A DNA stretch of 64,000 bases from Anthostomella pinea (GCA_963556695.1 CAUWAG010000020.1:6076001-6140000); one strand, 5' to 3'. Shown: positions 1-13,004, counted from the stretch's first letter. A program made the numbers and translations. Notes: a model not told the origin generated them from the sequence alone.

Positions 1-4
1 CACC

Positions 5-319
5 ATGATAGCCATACTCGGCGCCTTTCTGCTCGTGGCCATGGTCGCGTCGATATACTGCCGAACCCACCAGCTCCATCAGCTGCGTCAGCTCCGTCAG
101 CTTCAAGCGCAACAGGAGGCTGCTGAGAAGACTCCACAGCCAGAACCGCCAACACGGCTGACACCACCAACTCCCTCGTCTCAATCTGCTGTCGAGGAGA
201 CGCGCAGCAGCTTAGATGAGGTTGTCGAGCGGCTCCGTGCGTCTAGCAAAACTCATGCGCGGTATGGCCTCGATGCTGGGACGGAGACTCCTCCCGCGGT
301 GGCATCTGGGAGAATTTGA
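5..319 (+). CDS. Hypothetical small protein with an N-terminal membrane segment, possibly the end of a gene cut by the window edge
   Basis: An open frame of 104 codons starts four bases from the window edge. The first 18 or so residues are strongly hydrophobic (ILGAFLLVAMVASIY), as in a signal anchor. A Leu/Arg/Gln repeat (QLRQLRQLQ), a Pro/Thr-rich stretch and a short predicted helix follow. No family is recognised. It could be a short membrane protein or the last exon of a gene that starts upstream of the window. The absence of upstream sequence prevents a choice, and coding status itself is uncertain. Confidence 0.3.
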   Translation: MIAILGAFLLVAMVASIYCRTHQLHQLRQLRQLQAQQEAAEKTPQPEPPTRLTPPTPSSQSAVEETRSSLDEVVERLRASSKTHARYGLDAGTETPPAVASGRI

Positions 320-626
320 ACGGTTGAAACCGGGCGTCACTGGCAAAGCTGCGTGTACCGCGAACTCAACCAGAGGGGTGTCTGGGGCAGGTGGAAGGGT
401 AGTTTGTGATGTCGGAGGCCTATTCTCAACCGCAGGTTCTTCGAGGGATGGAAGTCTTTCTTATTGAAGGATGGGGCCTTTGATCTCTTGATGTAAAGAC
501 AGCGTTGATAGGGGCAGGGTACGGACTCGACAGCATATCAATCGGTGTAGCACTAGAGTGCCTTACACAATGGTACGGTACGTATCCAAAATGCCCATTT
601 CCTATTCATTACACTCATTACGCTGG

Positions 627-2486
627 TTATAAGTCGTCTACATATCCAAGTAACTCTCGTTTCTCGTCACACACCCGGGCAAACTCCAGGAGAAGCCTCC
701 AAACGTACAAAAGCATGTCCTCCCTCCTGAGGACCTTATTGCCCCATGCACTGCCTTCTCCGGCAATGAACTGCGCCGCCCTGTCTCCTTTCTTGTCGTA
801 GGAGAAGTAGTCCAGAATCGCGTACAAGTCCTGAAAGGTATTGTCCATCGGGACGAAATGCAGCCAAGGAACGAGCCGGTCATCGTGCCATTCAGCGTAG
901 ATGGTAGACTTGATGGGCAGCGAGGTCGACAGGAGAAAGCCCCTGAACCGGGCGCTGAAGCTGTTACCATCAACGTCGGGCATGAACTTGTACTTGTACT
1001 GCTCCTTCATAGGGACGCCCTCGACCCCGGATATATGCGGCAAGAGGTAGTCGCACTCCGACTCGGCGGGGTGACACAGAAGCATGGTGACACCGACGTT
1101 GGAGAACTTCTTCAGCCACTTGCCAATGGTGCCCTCACGCCTTCGGGGGAAGTCGTACAGCTTCGCGGAGGGCATCTCGAACGTCATGGCGCGCGACCCG
1201 CTCGCCTCCACTGCCGAGACGGTAGTGCTGTTTAGCATCTCGACGAGCCGGAGGCGCTGGAAGTGCGACCAGTTCTCGGCGTGATGCCGGCCTCCAGACG
1301 CGACACCGCGCCAGACCGTCCCGTCGACCTTCTGCCTCCAAGCCGGTCCATGCGTGTCGCCTCCGGAGTACATGACATCGTCCGTTAGGTACATGGCCCC
1401 CGGGATGAGTATGTCATTGTTCATAGGCAATTTACACCCGCTAAAGAGCGGGATGAGCTCCTTGCTCGTCGACAGCGTGAGAGGCTCCACAAAGGTTCCA
1501 TGCATGCCGCGCAGATGGGGCTGGCTGCACGGGTCGCTGGACGCCGTGAAGTTTCGGACGAAACCATCGTATGCATAATTAGGACTCCAGTCCTGAGGGA
1601 ACTCGGCGGGGCCTGTGAAGTTCACCATCGGCGTGGCGTTGCGAGATGCAGAATCCGGCGCACAGCCCACGCGCATCAGATCCCAGTAGTTGCTGTGAAG
1701 CCACTCGGGCTGGTAAGGTTCGGTGTCGGTTCCTCTGGCGTCAACCTTATCCAAGCCGCTGAACGCCGTCACCACCTCTTCCACCGGTTTGACCGTGCGA
1801 CTCGCCTGCTCTATCTCGACGTAACTGGTTATGTCCTCCCACGACGCGGCCAACCGCGACTCGTCCATGTAGTTGATCGGCATATCGACATCCGGTAGGA
1901 ACGGTGCCGCTTCCGCGACAAGGCCAGACCAGAGCTGGAGCCATGGGACTCGGTTTTCGGTGCTACCCTTGGGGTTGACAGTACCATTGCGCACTTGAAC
2001 GACATGCTCCCACGACGCGGCTCTCTCGGCGATTGTCTGGGGGTCGAGGCCCCAAAAGGGCGCGAGGTCGGCATATATCCGATCGAAGTACGATTCGACG
2101 ACGATGGCGTCGTGCTCCACGGCGTAGGCGAGCCAGGCATCGAAGCCTGGAGGCGGGTGTCGCCCTCGTCGTGCGCGATATCGAGCAGCCGCCGCGGGCA
2201 CGTCGAAGCTTTGCTCCTTGAGCAGGTTCTCGTGGAACAAGTGCGCTTCGGAAACCAGGTGCTCAATGGGGTGGGTCTCGGTGCGGTTCCAGAAGTATTC
2301 GAAGTAATGCGACGTGGTACCGCTGAGGAATCCCTCTGGCCGTCGGAAGAGGAAGACGCCGGACAGGGTCAAGGTGACGGCGAAGGTGATGGCAGCATAG
2401 CGAAGCAACGACTGCCATTTCATGGAACATACACGATGGCCTGGCAGGCCCGACAGCCACTGGCGAAGACGCTGGCCGTTGAACAT
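627..2486 (-). CDS. CAP10-like glycosyltransferase (GT90), type II membrane protein
   Basis: A single-exon protein of 619 aa. A membrane anchor lies near residues 29-47 (AITFAVTLTLSGVFLF), preceded by a short basic segment, which suggests a type II Golgi protein with a luminal catalytic domain. The C-terminal third carries the CAP10/GT90 signature: YKYKFMPDVDGNSFSARFRG, then SLPIKSTIYAEWHDDRLVPW and FVPMDNTFQDLY. In this family the region holds the nucleotide-sugar (often UDP-xylose or UDP-glucose) binding core. Several N-x-S/T sequons fit a secretory location. Family members in Cryptococcus act in capsule xylosylation; in moulds the acceptor is mostly unknown. A second Met at residue 22 (MKWQSLL) is an alternative start. 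The family call is firm and the substrate is not predicted. Confidence 0.88.
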   Translation of the reverse strand: MFNGQRLRQWLSGLPGHRVCSMKWQSLLRYAAITFAVTLTLSGVFLFRRPEGFLSGTTSHYFEYFWNRTETHPIEHLVSEAHLFHENLLKEQSFDVPAAAARYRARRGRHPPPGFDAWLAYAVEHDAIVVESYFDRIYADLAPFWGLDPQTIAERAASWEHVVQVRNGTVNPKGSTENRVPWLQLWSGLVAEAAPFLPDVDMPINYMDESRLAASWEDITSYVEIEQASRTVKPVEEVVTAFSGLDKVDARGTDTEPYQPEWLHSNYWDLMRVGCAPDSASRNATPMVNFTGPAEFPQDWSPNYAYDGFVRNFTASSDPCSQPHLRGMHGTFVEPLTLSTSKELIPLFSGCKLPMNNDILIPGAMYLTDDVMYSGGDTHGPAWRQKVDGTVWRGVASGGRHHAENWSHFQRLRLVEMLNSTTVSAVEASGSRAMTFEMPSAKLYDFPRRREGTIGKWLKKFSNVGVTMLLCHPAESECDYLLPHISGVEGVPMKEQYKYKFMPDVDGNSFSARFRGFLLSTSLPIKSTIYAEWHDDRLVPWLHFVPMDNTFQDLYAILDYFSYDKKGDRAAQFIAGEGSAWGNKVLRREDMLLYVWRLLLEFARVCDEKRELLGYVDDL

Positions 2487-2875
2487 TACGACGCCAGCCA
2501 GCTACGAGGGCTTTCTTCAACTGATTGTATAGAACTCTGGGCGAGCGCGCCACATGATGGGATCGTCTGACGCAAGGAACTGAAGGCACAAGTCCAGCAC
2601 AAGCAACAGACGTCGAGCAGAAAAAAAGCACGATGGGAGTGAAGGTAGGTATCCATCCGTCTGCTTACGCCTAGGACTGACAGCTGACATGGAAAAGGGT
2701 GCCCATTGGCGGCGCATACAGCGCATGGCGGGCGCAGGCTCGCCGGTCTGGGCCAGTAATAACATGAGAGCTGACCTTTTTGCAGGCAGCATCTGTACAA
2801 CTTGTAAAACAGGGCGCGGCTGGGGGACAGGGATGAGAACCAGGGTCCAGGGCACGAGAAGGGGCTCAGGCTCTC

Positions 2876-2934
2876 AGCGAGTCAGCCAGTCAGCCAGTCA
2901 GCCAGCCAGCCAGTCAGCCAGCCAGCCAGTCAGC
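2876..2934. repeat. Short tandem repeat of CAGT/CAGC tetramers
   Basis: About fifteen consecutive four-base units alternate between cagt and cagc (gtcagccagtcagccagtca and onward). This is a simple microsatellite-like array in the GT90 upstream region. It is likely to vary in length between strains. Confidence 0.85.
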
Positions 2935-3599
2935 GTAGCTTCGTCAATGCGGATCTGTACGCCAAGAAGTAATCAGGATTCAGCACCTCCCGCAGCCAAT
3001 ATGTGTTTGAGAACTGAGAAGTGGACGCGAAAAGGGGCTGGAGGCAGTATTATTATACGAAACTCACATAAGGGATGGTGACAGATGACAGTTGACAGTT
3101 CGGATTAGCCACTTCCATTGACGAAATGACGATGATATAATTATCACGGAAAACTTAAAAGGGCCAACTACTAGTTCCCGAATTAGCTGCCGCTTCCGAT
3201 ACACTTTACAATAACGTTAGACGCAACCGATCCTACTGTACGGTATGTGTCAGGTGTCACTGCGTCAGGCCGGACCAGGCAGGGCACCAGGCGTGAGTCG
3301 TGACCAGTACCATATCCAGGATACTGGCACCTGGAATTCTGGGCCAGCCCTGAGTGGATCGCCGACATGTCCGACCCGACGGACGGGGCTGGTCGGCGAT
3401 ATGATATCGGTATCTAGAGTCATGTACTCTTCACATTCTGCGTCAAGTGTTGAATACACGGATGTTGATTGATTTTATTGATTGTGTTCTTCTTCTGCGT
3501 GCAGAGATTGATCATCTGTCTTCTTGGTGGGTCAGATGCCCTGTGCGTCTCTGCCCCACTGGAGATCTTCCGGTGTCTATCTACGGCTCCCATTCAACA

Positions 3600-4240
3600 A
3601 GTGACGCTACGATTTTGCCGACTAATTAAACAATAGATTTCGCCCCGCTTAAATCGTCTTTTTCTTTTGCAGTTCTTTTGCTTTTATATGTAATCTATCG
3701 AAACCTAAATCATTCGAACCGCAATACTTTAATGCATACAACCTTTTAAATTATTAATCTTTTTATTATCGTTGCCGTTCGTAATATTAGTTATAAGTAG
3801 TGATTACAAGCCGTGCGTGGTGTTATGGCGCCGTGCCTGCGTCACGTGGCCTGGCCCCCGCTTAAAATCCCCTATCAATAGCAGCAGAGCCGCTTACGGC
3901 GTCGCCTGCCGCCAGCTAGGCACAGCTAGACCAACAGTCATACGTAAGCTACACTAAATGGACCAAGTAAATGGACCAGGGAGATAAAAATACCTTAGGT
4001 TAGATATATGTTAAGTGCAATAGCAAGTACTATCGTCGAGCCTTCCCCATGTAATGCGTTAGCCCTACCCGTAAAATGCGCGCAGCGCATTAAGAAGCTA
4101 CGAAATAGCTGGTGATCAGTGAAATTCCTACCTATTTTAAAGTTGAGGTCGAGAAGAGGACTTTACCAACAAGCTAGATGTGATCTAAACCATTACATCA
4201 TGCCAGCATGTCTATCACCATACAGTGTATAGGACAGCTT
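3600..4240. repeat. AT-rich block, probable degenerate repeat
   Basis: Base composition shifts abruptly to A/T-rich runs (for example ttttaaattattaatctttt near 3745). No open frame of interest is present. Such islands in Pezizomycotina are commonly old transposable elements mutated by RIP or simple decay. I cannot assign an element family, and no terminal repeats were found by eye. Confidence 0.4.
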
Positions 4241-4318
4241 CAAGGCGTCGGCCTCTGCCGATGTGCCAAATCGTTGCTTGCTCCGGGCTTCGGTGGTCTT
4301 GCTGATTATATTCAACTA

Positions 4319-6188
<1,870 letters not shown>

Positions 6189-8331
6189 TCAGGTCGCCTG
6201 CGCCAGAATGAGAATAACCCATTCCAAGTTTCCCTCCCCGTTTCTCATGGGAGTCCAATGGCTCATGACCCTCTCCTGCTTGCTGTTCTTGGCCCACTTC
6301 TTATCTGGCTTGATGTTACTGTCGGTGTTCAGGCCGTCAGAATTTGCCGTGCCTGGCCCCGTGCTGGTGGTGCTTCCTTTACGCCATCCCTTCAGACCGC
6401 GGTTTGTATCAACCATGAGCTCGGCGCTGGTCGACTTCCCGCACTCTATCCTCTCTCTGACCAAGGACTTGAATGACTTTGTGACAGATGGTGAGTTTGC
6501 TTTATCTGTCAAGACATGGAAGATATCCTGGTGTGTGACGTCTCCGCGAAGGCACAAAAGCTCAGCGACCTCGTCCGAATAGTAAGCAATGTGCAGTTTC
6601 GTGCTATGTTTCTTTCGCGAACCCGATGGCGTGGGTGCCCTTTGCCAACTGGGTGGCACGCATACAGGGTGACACCTCAGTAGTATGTGGCGCGAGTAGG
6701 TTGTCGGCGGTGTTGATGGCGCAGCTCGAGGCTGAAACCTCTGGTTTAAGAAGTGAACCTTTTGCGATGTCTGGGTACCCTTGCCGAAGAAGTAGTCGGA
6801 AGGATTATCGGCGAACGCTAGGGGGGAAGTGACTTGTGTCCCTTTTCGAAACTGCTGGAGAAAGCAACTGCTGGAAGTTGAGCCTCGTGATCCTGTCCGA
6901 CTATGAACGCTTGGTTCAATTTCCTGCTTGCCGCCTCCTCGAAGTCTATTATAAGGAGACAGTTCACTTTTATCATCTGAACTGCCGTCAGAGATTGTCT
7001 CGGAATATTCACCACCACCCATTACTCGCAACAAATCTTTCCGGCTTCCGACGCAATCGGAGACATTGATCTGAGCTTCGAGCCACATTTCTAGTCGTCC
7101 CGACTGATTCTTCAGAGGGTAGACAAAAAGGAGATTCCAAAATGGCGTGGCGTCCTTGCGATAATTGAGAATGAGCTCAACAGCCTCCCGACCCTCTTTC
7201 ACAGCTGTCTGAATGCGATGGATGGCATCTTGGTCGGTGTACGGGCCTTCTAGAAATATGCAGTCTTGAGACATAACTTCCTGAAGAGGATAGCCGGTAA
7301 TCATGAGGAAGCCGTCGGTGATTGCCGTGATGGCATTGCCTGGGCCCGATGCGTTCGTGAGGCAGAAGCTCTCGCCAAGGCCTGGATACTCCAACTTGGA
7401 CGAAGAGATGGCAGAGGCCCCCGTGGAAAGGGCGGCTGCAGTACACCGGGTAAGCTGGGTTTTGACAAAGCCTGGAAAGACGTTGGCCGCCATACGCCGC
7501 TCGATGTGAGATCTGGATTCCAAGAATACAGCTTCCAAGCTGGGTAGAGTCGCGTTTGCGATGCGCTTGATATCGGCATTGAGTGATCTGGATACCATTG
7601 TCGGCAATTTCAATGACCGCATGGCACCTGGCGCGATGTATGCCGCTGATATGGCCGTCAGAATCGACGTCATCTCGTCGGTGGACTGCGTATATTCACG
7701 AATCTGCAGGCAGACGCGGATTAGCTGGGCTTAGAACTGGTGCACGTGCTGGTCTCTAGGAAGTGCTACACTGAACCTCCAGAAGTCTCCGTACATCCCT
7801 CATTCACCAAGCGAAAGGGGTGACTGTACTGACCGCTAGTAAGAATTCAAGATCTTCTTCGCAACGCCTCTCTTTGCAATAACCCATGAGGTCGCGGATC
7901 ACTCCCGGGGTGTCCAGGGCCATCTGAAAGGCATCACGGCCTAGGAAGTCCATGAAGGGAAGAAACGAGGCATTGGGTCCCGTCCAGGACCTACTTCTGC
8001 CTGAGCTGGCGAACCAGCTCCTCGGGGCGTCGACATCTTCCTCTTCTTCTAATGGTACACTATGAATGGACGGGCTAAACGAATTTGGTCGCGTCGACCC
8101 GTTCTTCTTGTAGTCGATATACTGGCTGAGTGCGGCCTCGTTCGTATGTAGTGCGAGGCCCGAGTTGCTTCGTAGGCGCATAGATAATTTGTCCGCACGA
8201 GGCAGTGGACTTCGAAGTCTAGGAGGTGGAGAGGTGACGCGGGGGATAGGTGGTGCGGTAGGCAGGGAGCTTCCGTTTGTTGGTATTGGCGAGCTCCTCC
8301 TACGATGATCATACTCCTGATATCCTCCCAT
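6189..8331 (-). CDS. RGS-LOV photoreceptor-like protein
   Basis: Two exons (8331-7834 and 7703-6189) give a 670-aa protein. A disordered Pro/Ser/Arg-rich N-terminus is followed by an RGS domain from about residue 124 (FMDFLGRDAFQMALDTPG). The intron splits that domain at FLLA/IREYTQS. A LOV/PAS domain lies at about 270-385, with TDGFLMITGYPLQEV, SQDCIFLEG, LNYRKDATPFWNLL and WLEAQINVSD. Cys314 (codon 7260-7262) corresponds to the photoadduct cysteine. A second PAS-like segment lies near the C-terminus (KLHIAYYSDEVAELL, SHWTPMRN). The order RGS-LOV-C-terminal domain matches the fungal RGS-LOV family typified by Botrytis BcLOV4, a blue-light-controlled membrane-lipid-binding protein. The usual GXNCRFLQ motif is altered here to SQDCIFLE, so photochemistry is likely but not certain. 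The intron carries a transposon relic. Confidence 0.85.
7704..7833 (-). other. Intron of the RGS-LOV gene (130 nt)
   Basis: The donor gtcagt starts at 7833 and the acceptor ctgcag ends at 7704. Splicing joins codons for FLLA and IREYTQ within the RGS fold. The relic element at 7767-7828 fills nearly half the intron and begins at intron base 6. Confidence 0.8.
7767..7828 (-). mobile_element. 62-bp MITE relic inside the RGS-LOV intron
   Basis: The segment begins tacactgaacct and ends ggggtgactgta, with TA at both ends. Its first 47 or so bases, including agtctccgtaca and cctcattcaccaag, closely match the reverse complement of the right end of the element at 41866-42086. Its last 12 bases match the reverse complement of that element's left end (tacagtcacccc). 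It is best read as a copy of that element with nearly all of its interior deleted. Confidence 0.7.
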
Positions 8332-9685
8332 GGCGTTGGAAGATTCTAGCGCGGGCCTCTGCGTTTCCGTCCTTGTAAAAGTGAAGGGAGGGGAAAAGAG
8401 CGCGGGCGCGAATGTTGTCCATCAGAACAAGACGTGAGGAACGCAGCATCGTAGACACCCCTGTCCGACCTCTTTGACCACTCACAGAAGCATGAACGCT
8501 GAGGAAGTCGGCGAACCCAAGGGCAAAAGGGGGACTGAAAGGATACAAAGCCAACTTCTCTGAGGAGGAACAACTATCCTGGAGGATCGGATCTACATCC
8601 GCTGATCATCAGATGAGGGCGGCCCAGATCGATTAGTGCCAGCCGGATGGTTGCGCTATGACTCGCCGTTCGTGCCCGTCCAATACGTATTCGCTAAAGT
8701 TGCGCCTCTAACGAGAAGCGATACCAGATCGAGAGATGTGGGTTGAATGATAACCTGGATCGCCACATGGAACCAGTGTGTTTCGACCCGAGGGGCTGGG
8801 AAGAGGAGCTGAGCAAGATCGAGCTATCGATGGCAGACTAGAGAACAGAATCAAGGTAAACGATAGCCGGATCTCTGAGCCTATGACAGACGCGGTCTAG
8901 CCTCTCAGTAATAACTTATGAATACTGCTCTATGACAATATCCAGATACGATGGAGGTTAGCAAGACCCTCTAATCTGTCAGGCTGGCAGGGTCTCGGCT
9001 GATGGACCAGTCAGGGTCCGCCCGCAGGTAGTCATGGTGATGCTAGAGGATGATGCGGACTTCTACCATCGCGTCTGAAAGAAGCCTCGGGAACTAGCTG
9101 CGGGAGCACTATCTTGAAGCACAGGCAGTTGTATAAAATCCGCATATTTCGAAGCCGCATAAGCGACCGTAGAGTAAGATTGATGACATTCACGTAACAT
9201 CGAGTGTGTAATGACGGTTCTGAACCAGCCTGACGGTCTTCTGTGCCGGCGACTCAGGGCGGTTGGGACGTTAGCTCAAGGAAGCAACCGCCATACCCGT
9301 ATAGACTGTTGTCAAGCGGCATCGGGCCGTGTCATGCCTTCGCCTACAGTAGGTGCCCAGGTTTTGTGACTAGCGGTTTCCAGACCCGCCTGAATCTATA
9401 ACCAACCACCTCCTTTGGCCTTATCAAGCGCCTGGAAACCACGACCTCGTAACTAGGTGTTGAAGCAGCTTGGAGAACGTGACAAGGGCTGTATGATCGT
9501 ATACGCGCGACACAATCGTCACAACCTGCTCATTTTCCTCGTTGATTCAGCCGTAGTCGCGGCTTCTGGTAATGACGTGCCACGGCCCCGGTCAAGTCGG
9601 CAGTTGTGCAACTGTTGTTGTAAACCGAAGGTGTTTCGGCTAATGTTGTTTGACGGACCACAAGCACAGATGCTGGACGAAGCTA
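8332..9685. other. Gene-free stretch upstream of RGS-LOV and downstream of EXO5
   Basis: It probably holds the RGS-LOV promoter and 5' UTR, and the EXO5 3' UTR. Short frames on both strands (for example 8309-8554 minus) show no family features. Confidence 0.45.
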
Positions 9686-11463
9686 CTATATTGCCACAGC
9701 ACTTTGCGGATTCGTGTCGTGGACTGCTGCTTGTACCTTGGCCCGCTTCTTCTGGGTGAACTCGGTCTCTTTGTCCTTGAGCCATTGGCAGCTCTCGGCG
9801 AAATCGCAAAAGCGGCATTTGTAGGTCTCTTCGATAGAAACACCCTCAGCTTCTCTCTGTCCGCGCCACCAATTGAGATTTCTCTTCATGTAACCATCCA
9901 GCACTTCAGGATCATTAGGGAATGAATTGTTTCCGATGATGCGACCGTCCTCGCGGTGGCGATACTGCACGGCAAGCAATTCACCGAGAGAGCCGGCGCC
10001 CTGGGGGAAAGTATCCTTCAGCTCTGTTTCGAGCAGTGGCAGTATCTGCTGAATCGACCGGTACCGAATCAAATCCGATGGAGGCGACATGCGTGCTGAC
10101 ACATCGGGTGATGCGTCCGGGTATGCACCACCGGCTTCGTTTGAAGGCATTGCTTCCACCTCGGAGTCAGCGTCGTAAAACACCTCATCATAAAGGTCAC
10201 CTATCTGAGCCATGAAAGCGTCGGAGAATCGAGCCTCGGCATTAAGACCATAGCGATTGAGGATGGCTGGAAAATCGACCTTGCCGGACACCATATTACC
10301 CAGTAGTCGGTGGTATAAGAATAATTGTACTCGTGCTGGTCTGAGGGCTGCGCCACTTGGGAGCCTGGTTGAGCCTCGAGTTTTGACGTCGGTCAAGTAG
10401 ACTCTCCTGCTACTGTTACCTGACCCCAGATAGTCTGTGATGGACGACTGATTTTTCGGCTTGATCCTGAGTTTCCCCTGTGGAGTGTCGGGTAGATCGA
10501 GCTCTTCCTCGAAACCCGCATTTGGGCTTTCGTAGCTCAGATGGTCGATAATCCCATTAATGATTTCCCCGTCGATTTCCCCCCATACTTCCAATTCTCT
10601 TGTTGTGCCAGTTTCTCGCAGAGTGCGTACACCCTGGACGACGTTCCACAGCCGCAGCGCGAATGCTTCCTCCTTTGTCGTTATGTTGACGGGAACGGTA
10701 GTGTGAACTTCATCTTCTAGGGTCTGATGAACGCGGGAGCCCCCTCGCATTGCCGCAGTTCTCGTCTTCTTCCCGCCAGGGAGGAGGGTCAATGTGTACC
10801 AATATTGCAGCTCACACCAGGCGCCAGAAGACAGATCAGACACACTGAATGGCTTTTTTGGAAAGGACCGAAAGCGCTCCAGGGGCGACCGTGTATCATC
10901 CGCTTCGTTCGGGGGCTCTGGTATGGAGGCGGCCTTGGGTTCTATAGTGTTCAAGGCGCGGCTTACTAGACGCTACCAGTCAGTCAGAGGTGTTTCGAGG
11001 TGTGAAGCACTGCGTCCGCTACAAGCGACCACTCACAATCCGGGTACTGGATGCCATCCATTGGCAAAGACTGCTGACCGAGCAGGGATTGGCGCGTGAC
11101 GGCATCGCTGTGGCTCTTCCCGCGAGCTGGTGCGGGAGTCTTTGCATGGGCGGACAGCATGATGCTGGGCTTGGGCGCTGGAGACGGTACATGGTTCTGG
11201 GGGTCTTGTCCAACAGGCGATGACATGAATAGGCCAGCCGCGACGGCAGCGCGAATATCAGCTTCGAGAGAAGCATCGGCGGTGTCTGCAGCAGAGTCGG
11301 TGCTCTTTGACACTGTCGCATTCGCATCCGCATTCACATTCGCATTCCCTAGATTCTCGAGAAGTTGGTGTACGATGCCCTCCTCCCCTACCGAGAAATC
11401 GGATCCGTAGTCGCTGTCATCGAGGGCCATGCGTGATGATCCGTCCATCTCTATATAGAGCAA
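9686..11463 (-). CDS. exo5: Exonuclease V (EXO5/DEM1-like), Fe-S single-strand DNA exonuclease
   Basis: Two exons (11463-11037 and 10965-9686) give about 568 aa. The 71-nt intron joins IQYPD to LSRALNTI. The protein has the EXO5 layout: SSGAWCELQYWYTL supplies the first cluster cysteine, EIINGIIDHL and YLTDVKTR supply the acidic and lysine residues of the PD-(D/E)XK nuclease core, and CRFCDFAESC supplies the other three Fe-S cysteines. In yeast the protein is needed for mitochondrial genome stability; animal relatives act in nuclear repair. The N-terminal 180 or so residues are acidic and low-complexity. In-frame Met codons at about 11448 and 11430 are alternative starts. Confidence 0.9.
10966..11036 (-). 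other. Intron of EXO5
   Basis: Donor gtgagt and acceptor ctag. Removal yields the codons GAT-TTA-AGC at the junction and keeps the reading frame into the nuclease domain. Confidence 0.8.
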
Positions 11464-12343
11464 GTGCGTAGCGGCTCGAGCTCGAGGCGTGGAATCAAAG
11501 GGGCTCTAAGTAAGGCCGACAGCTGGGGGCGCGGATGTAAATGCAGGTCTAGGAATCATCAGTCGAGTCATGATCGGTAAGTTGATACCTAAGTAGGTAC
11601 CTAAGTTAGTAGAGAAACGAGAGCACGCGGGTGTATTGTTCGGCTCGGCTCGTCATCCACCTTCAATGTTGCCACCTGCATCGGTGCATCCATTGTGTGG
11701 TTAATTAGAGAGGTCACGGCGCGACGGGCGACGGGCGACGGGCGCGCATCCATGTCGCGTATCTTTATATCTGCCGTATCAATCATCATTGTTATTAACG
11801 ATGCTTGTAGGAGATTCGATGCATATAGAGGATTCGATGCATTTCACGAGACTGCGCTGCGCCTGCCCCGCCTTCCTGTTACAGTGATTTTGACGGGTAG
11901 GCATTCTCGATTCAGTTTAAACTCTGGTTGGTATGAGAGGCATTACTTGTACTGGATTGTAAGAGGCATCGCATGATTATTCGTGGTCTATATAGGTAGG
12001 ATGTTGTGTATTCGACGGCCTGCTGAGCCTGATCTAATGTTGACGCCATTATCTGCCACGCCTTTCAGTGGAGTCATTCTATGCTTTCATGCTGGTGCCT
12101 GGCAGACGTCCATCCTCGCGGCCACGTTTGTGGACATCGAGGCCCAGGAGTGCTTTATCTGAGAGGAATGCAGCAACAAGACATATATGTATAAAGCTGG
12201 ATTTTCTCTCACTCACAACTGCAGCCACTTGAATCTTTCTCTCTGCTATCCATTGAATTCAACAGGAACCCATCCCGCATTGTCGCCGCGTCTTGAGAGT
12301 ATCGCACCATATCACAGTCCTTCATCCAGAAGCCTGGGCTAAC
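11464..12343. other. Divergent promoter region between EXO5 and the F-box gene
   Basis: No gene was found. It contains short repeats, gtacctaagt-like at about 11585-11610 and gggcgacgggcgacgggcg at about 11725-11745. The last 200 bases look like a 5' leader. Confidence 0.45.
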
Positions 12344-13004
12344 ATGGTCACGATCAACTCCATGCTCCCCTCGGGACGGCGGGCTTCGATGAAAGCTTTG
12401 AAAGCCAGCCCAACTCTTACCCAGCAAGGCCACCACCCGCAAAGAGCGACTCTGAACGACCTGCCACCAGAAGTGCACCTCCTAATCAGCAAGCAGCTCA
12501 TCTACCCAGATGCCCTATCCCTCAAGCATACGTGCCGCTACTTCTTCCACCTGGTCGACACGGGCGTGAGACTGAAGGTCGCATGGCTGATGGAGCGCCG
12601 AAGTCTGCATCTCGAATGTCCGAACGACCGTCGCTGTGACCTGCGGACCGACTTGCAGTTCTGTCGTGGAAGTGTCAAGTAAGTGGGAGTCGGACTGTGG
12701 ATTTCTCAGTTCGTCACGTCTGGGTGTCTATCTTTCGCTGAATCGCCACAAGCTGACGTGGTAACTACCTAGGCTGCTGATGGAACGCCGGCGTGAGCAC
12801 ATGGAGTGCGAGTCGCGCCCGGGCTTGGGGTGTCTGGTGTTCGGCACAAGCACTTGCTCACACAGGCGGAGCTTCATGGAGCGATGCAAGAGACGATTGC
12901 GGTCCCCGCTCACCATTGAGCTGTGGTGGATTCTGCTCGCCATCCTTCCTGTTATCCTCGGATCTTTCTGGGCTATAGAACGAACAGAGTGGCAGCTCGG
13001 TTAG
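12344..13004 (+). CDS. Small F-box-like protein with a C-terminal membrane segment
   Basis: Two exons (12344-12678 and 12773-13004) give 188 aa. The donor gtaagt and acceptor cctag join GSVK to LLMERRREH. An F-box-like segment lies at about 40-80 (LNDLPPEVHLLISKQLIYPD, then LKHTCRYFFHLV). A Cys-containing region follows, and a single hydrophobic helix near the C-terminus (IELWWILLAILPVILGSFW). Small F-box proteins of this type are common in Pezizomycotina and mostly unstudied. They may recruit a target to an SCF ubiquitin ligase, here possibly at a membrane. An in-frame Met at 12293 is a less likely start. Confidence 0.6.

Larger units (their letters stand above)
2487..4318. other. Gene-free stretch between the GT90 gene and the GH30 relic
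   Basis: No convincing coding frame is present. It contains a CAGT/CAGC short tandem repeat (about 2876-2934) and a strongly AT-rich block (about 3600-4240), each listed separately. The first part, up to about 2650, presumably holds the GT90 promoter. Confidence 0.6.

Noticed and set aside
1995..2570. 191-codon plus-strand frame over the GT90 N-terminus
   Set aside because: Antisense shadow; no motif, and the GT90 frame is continuous.
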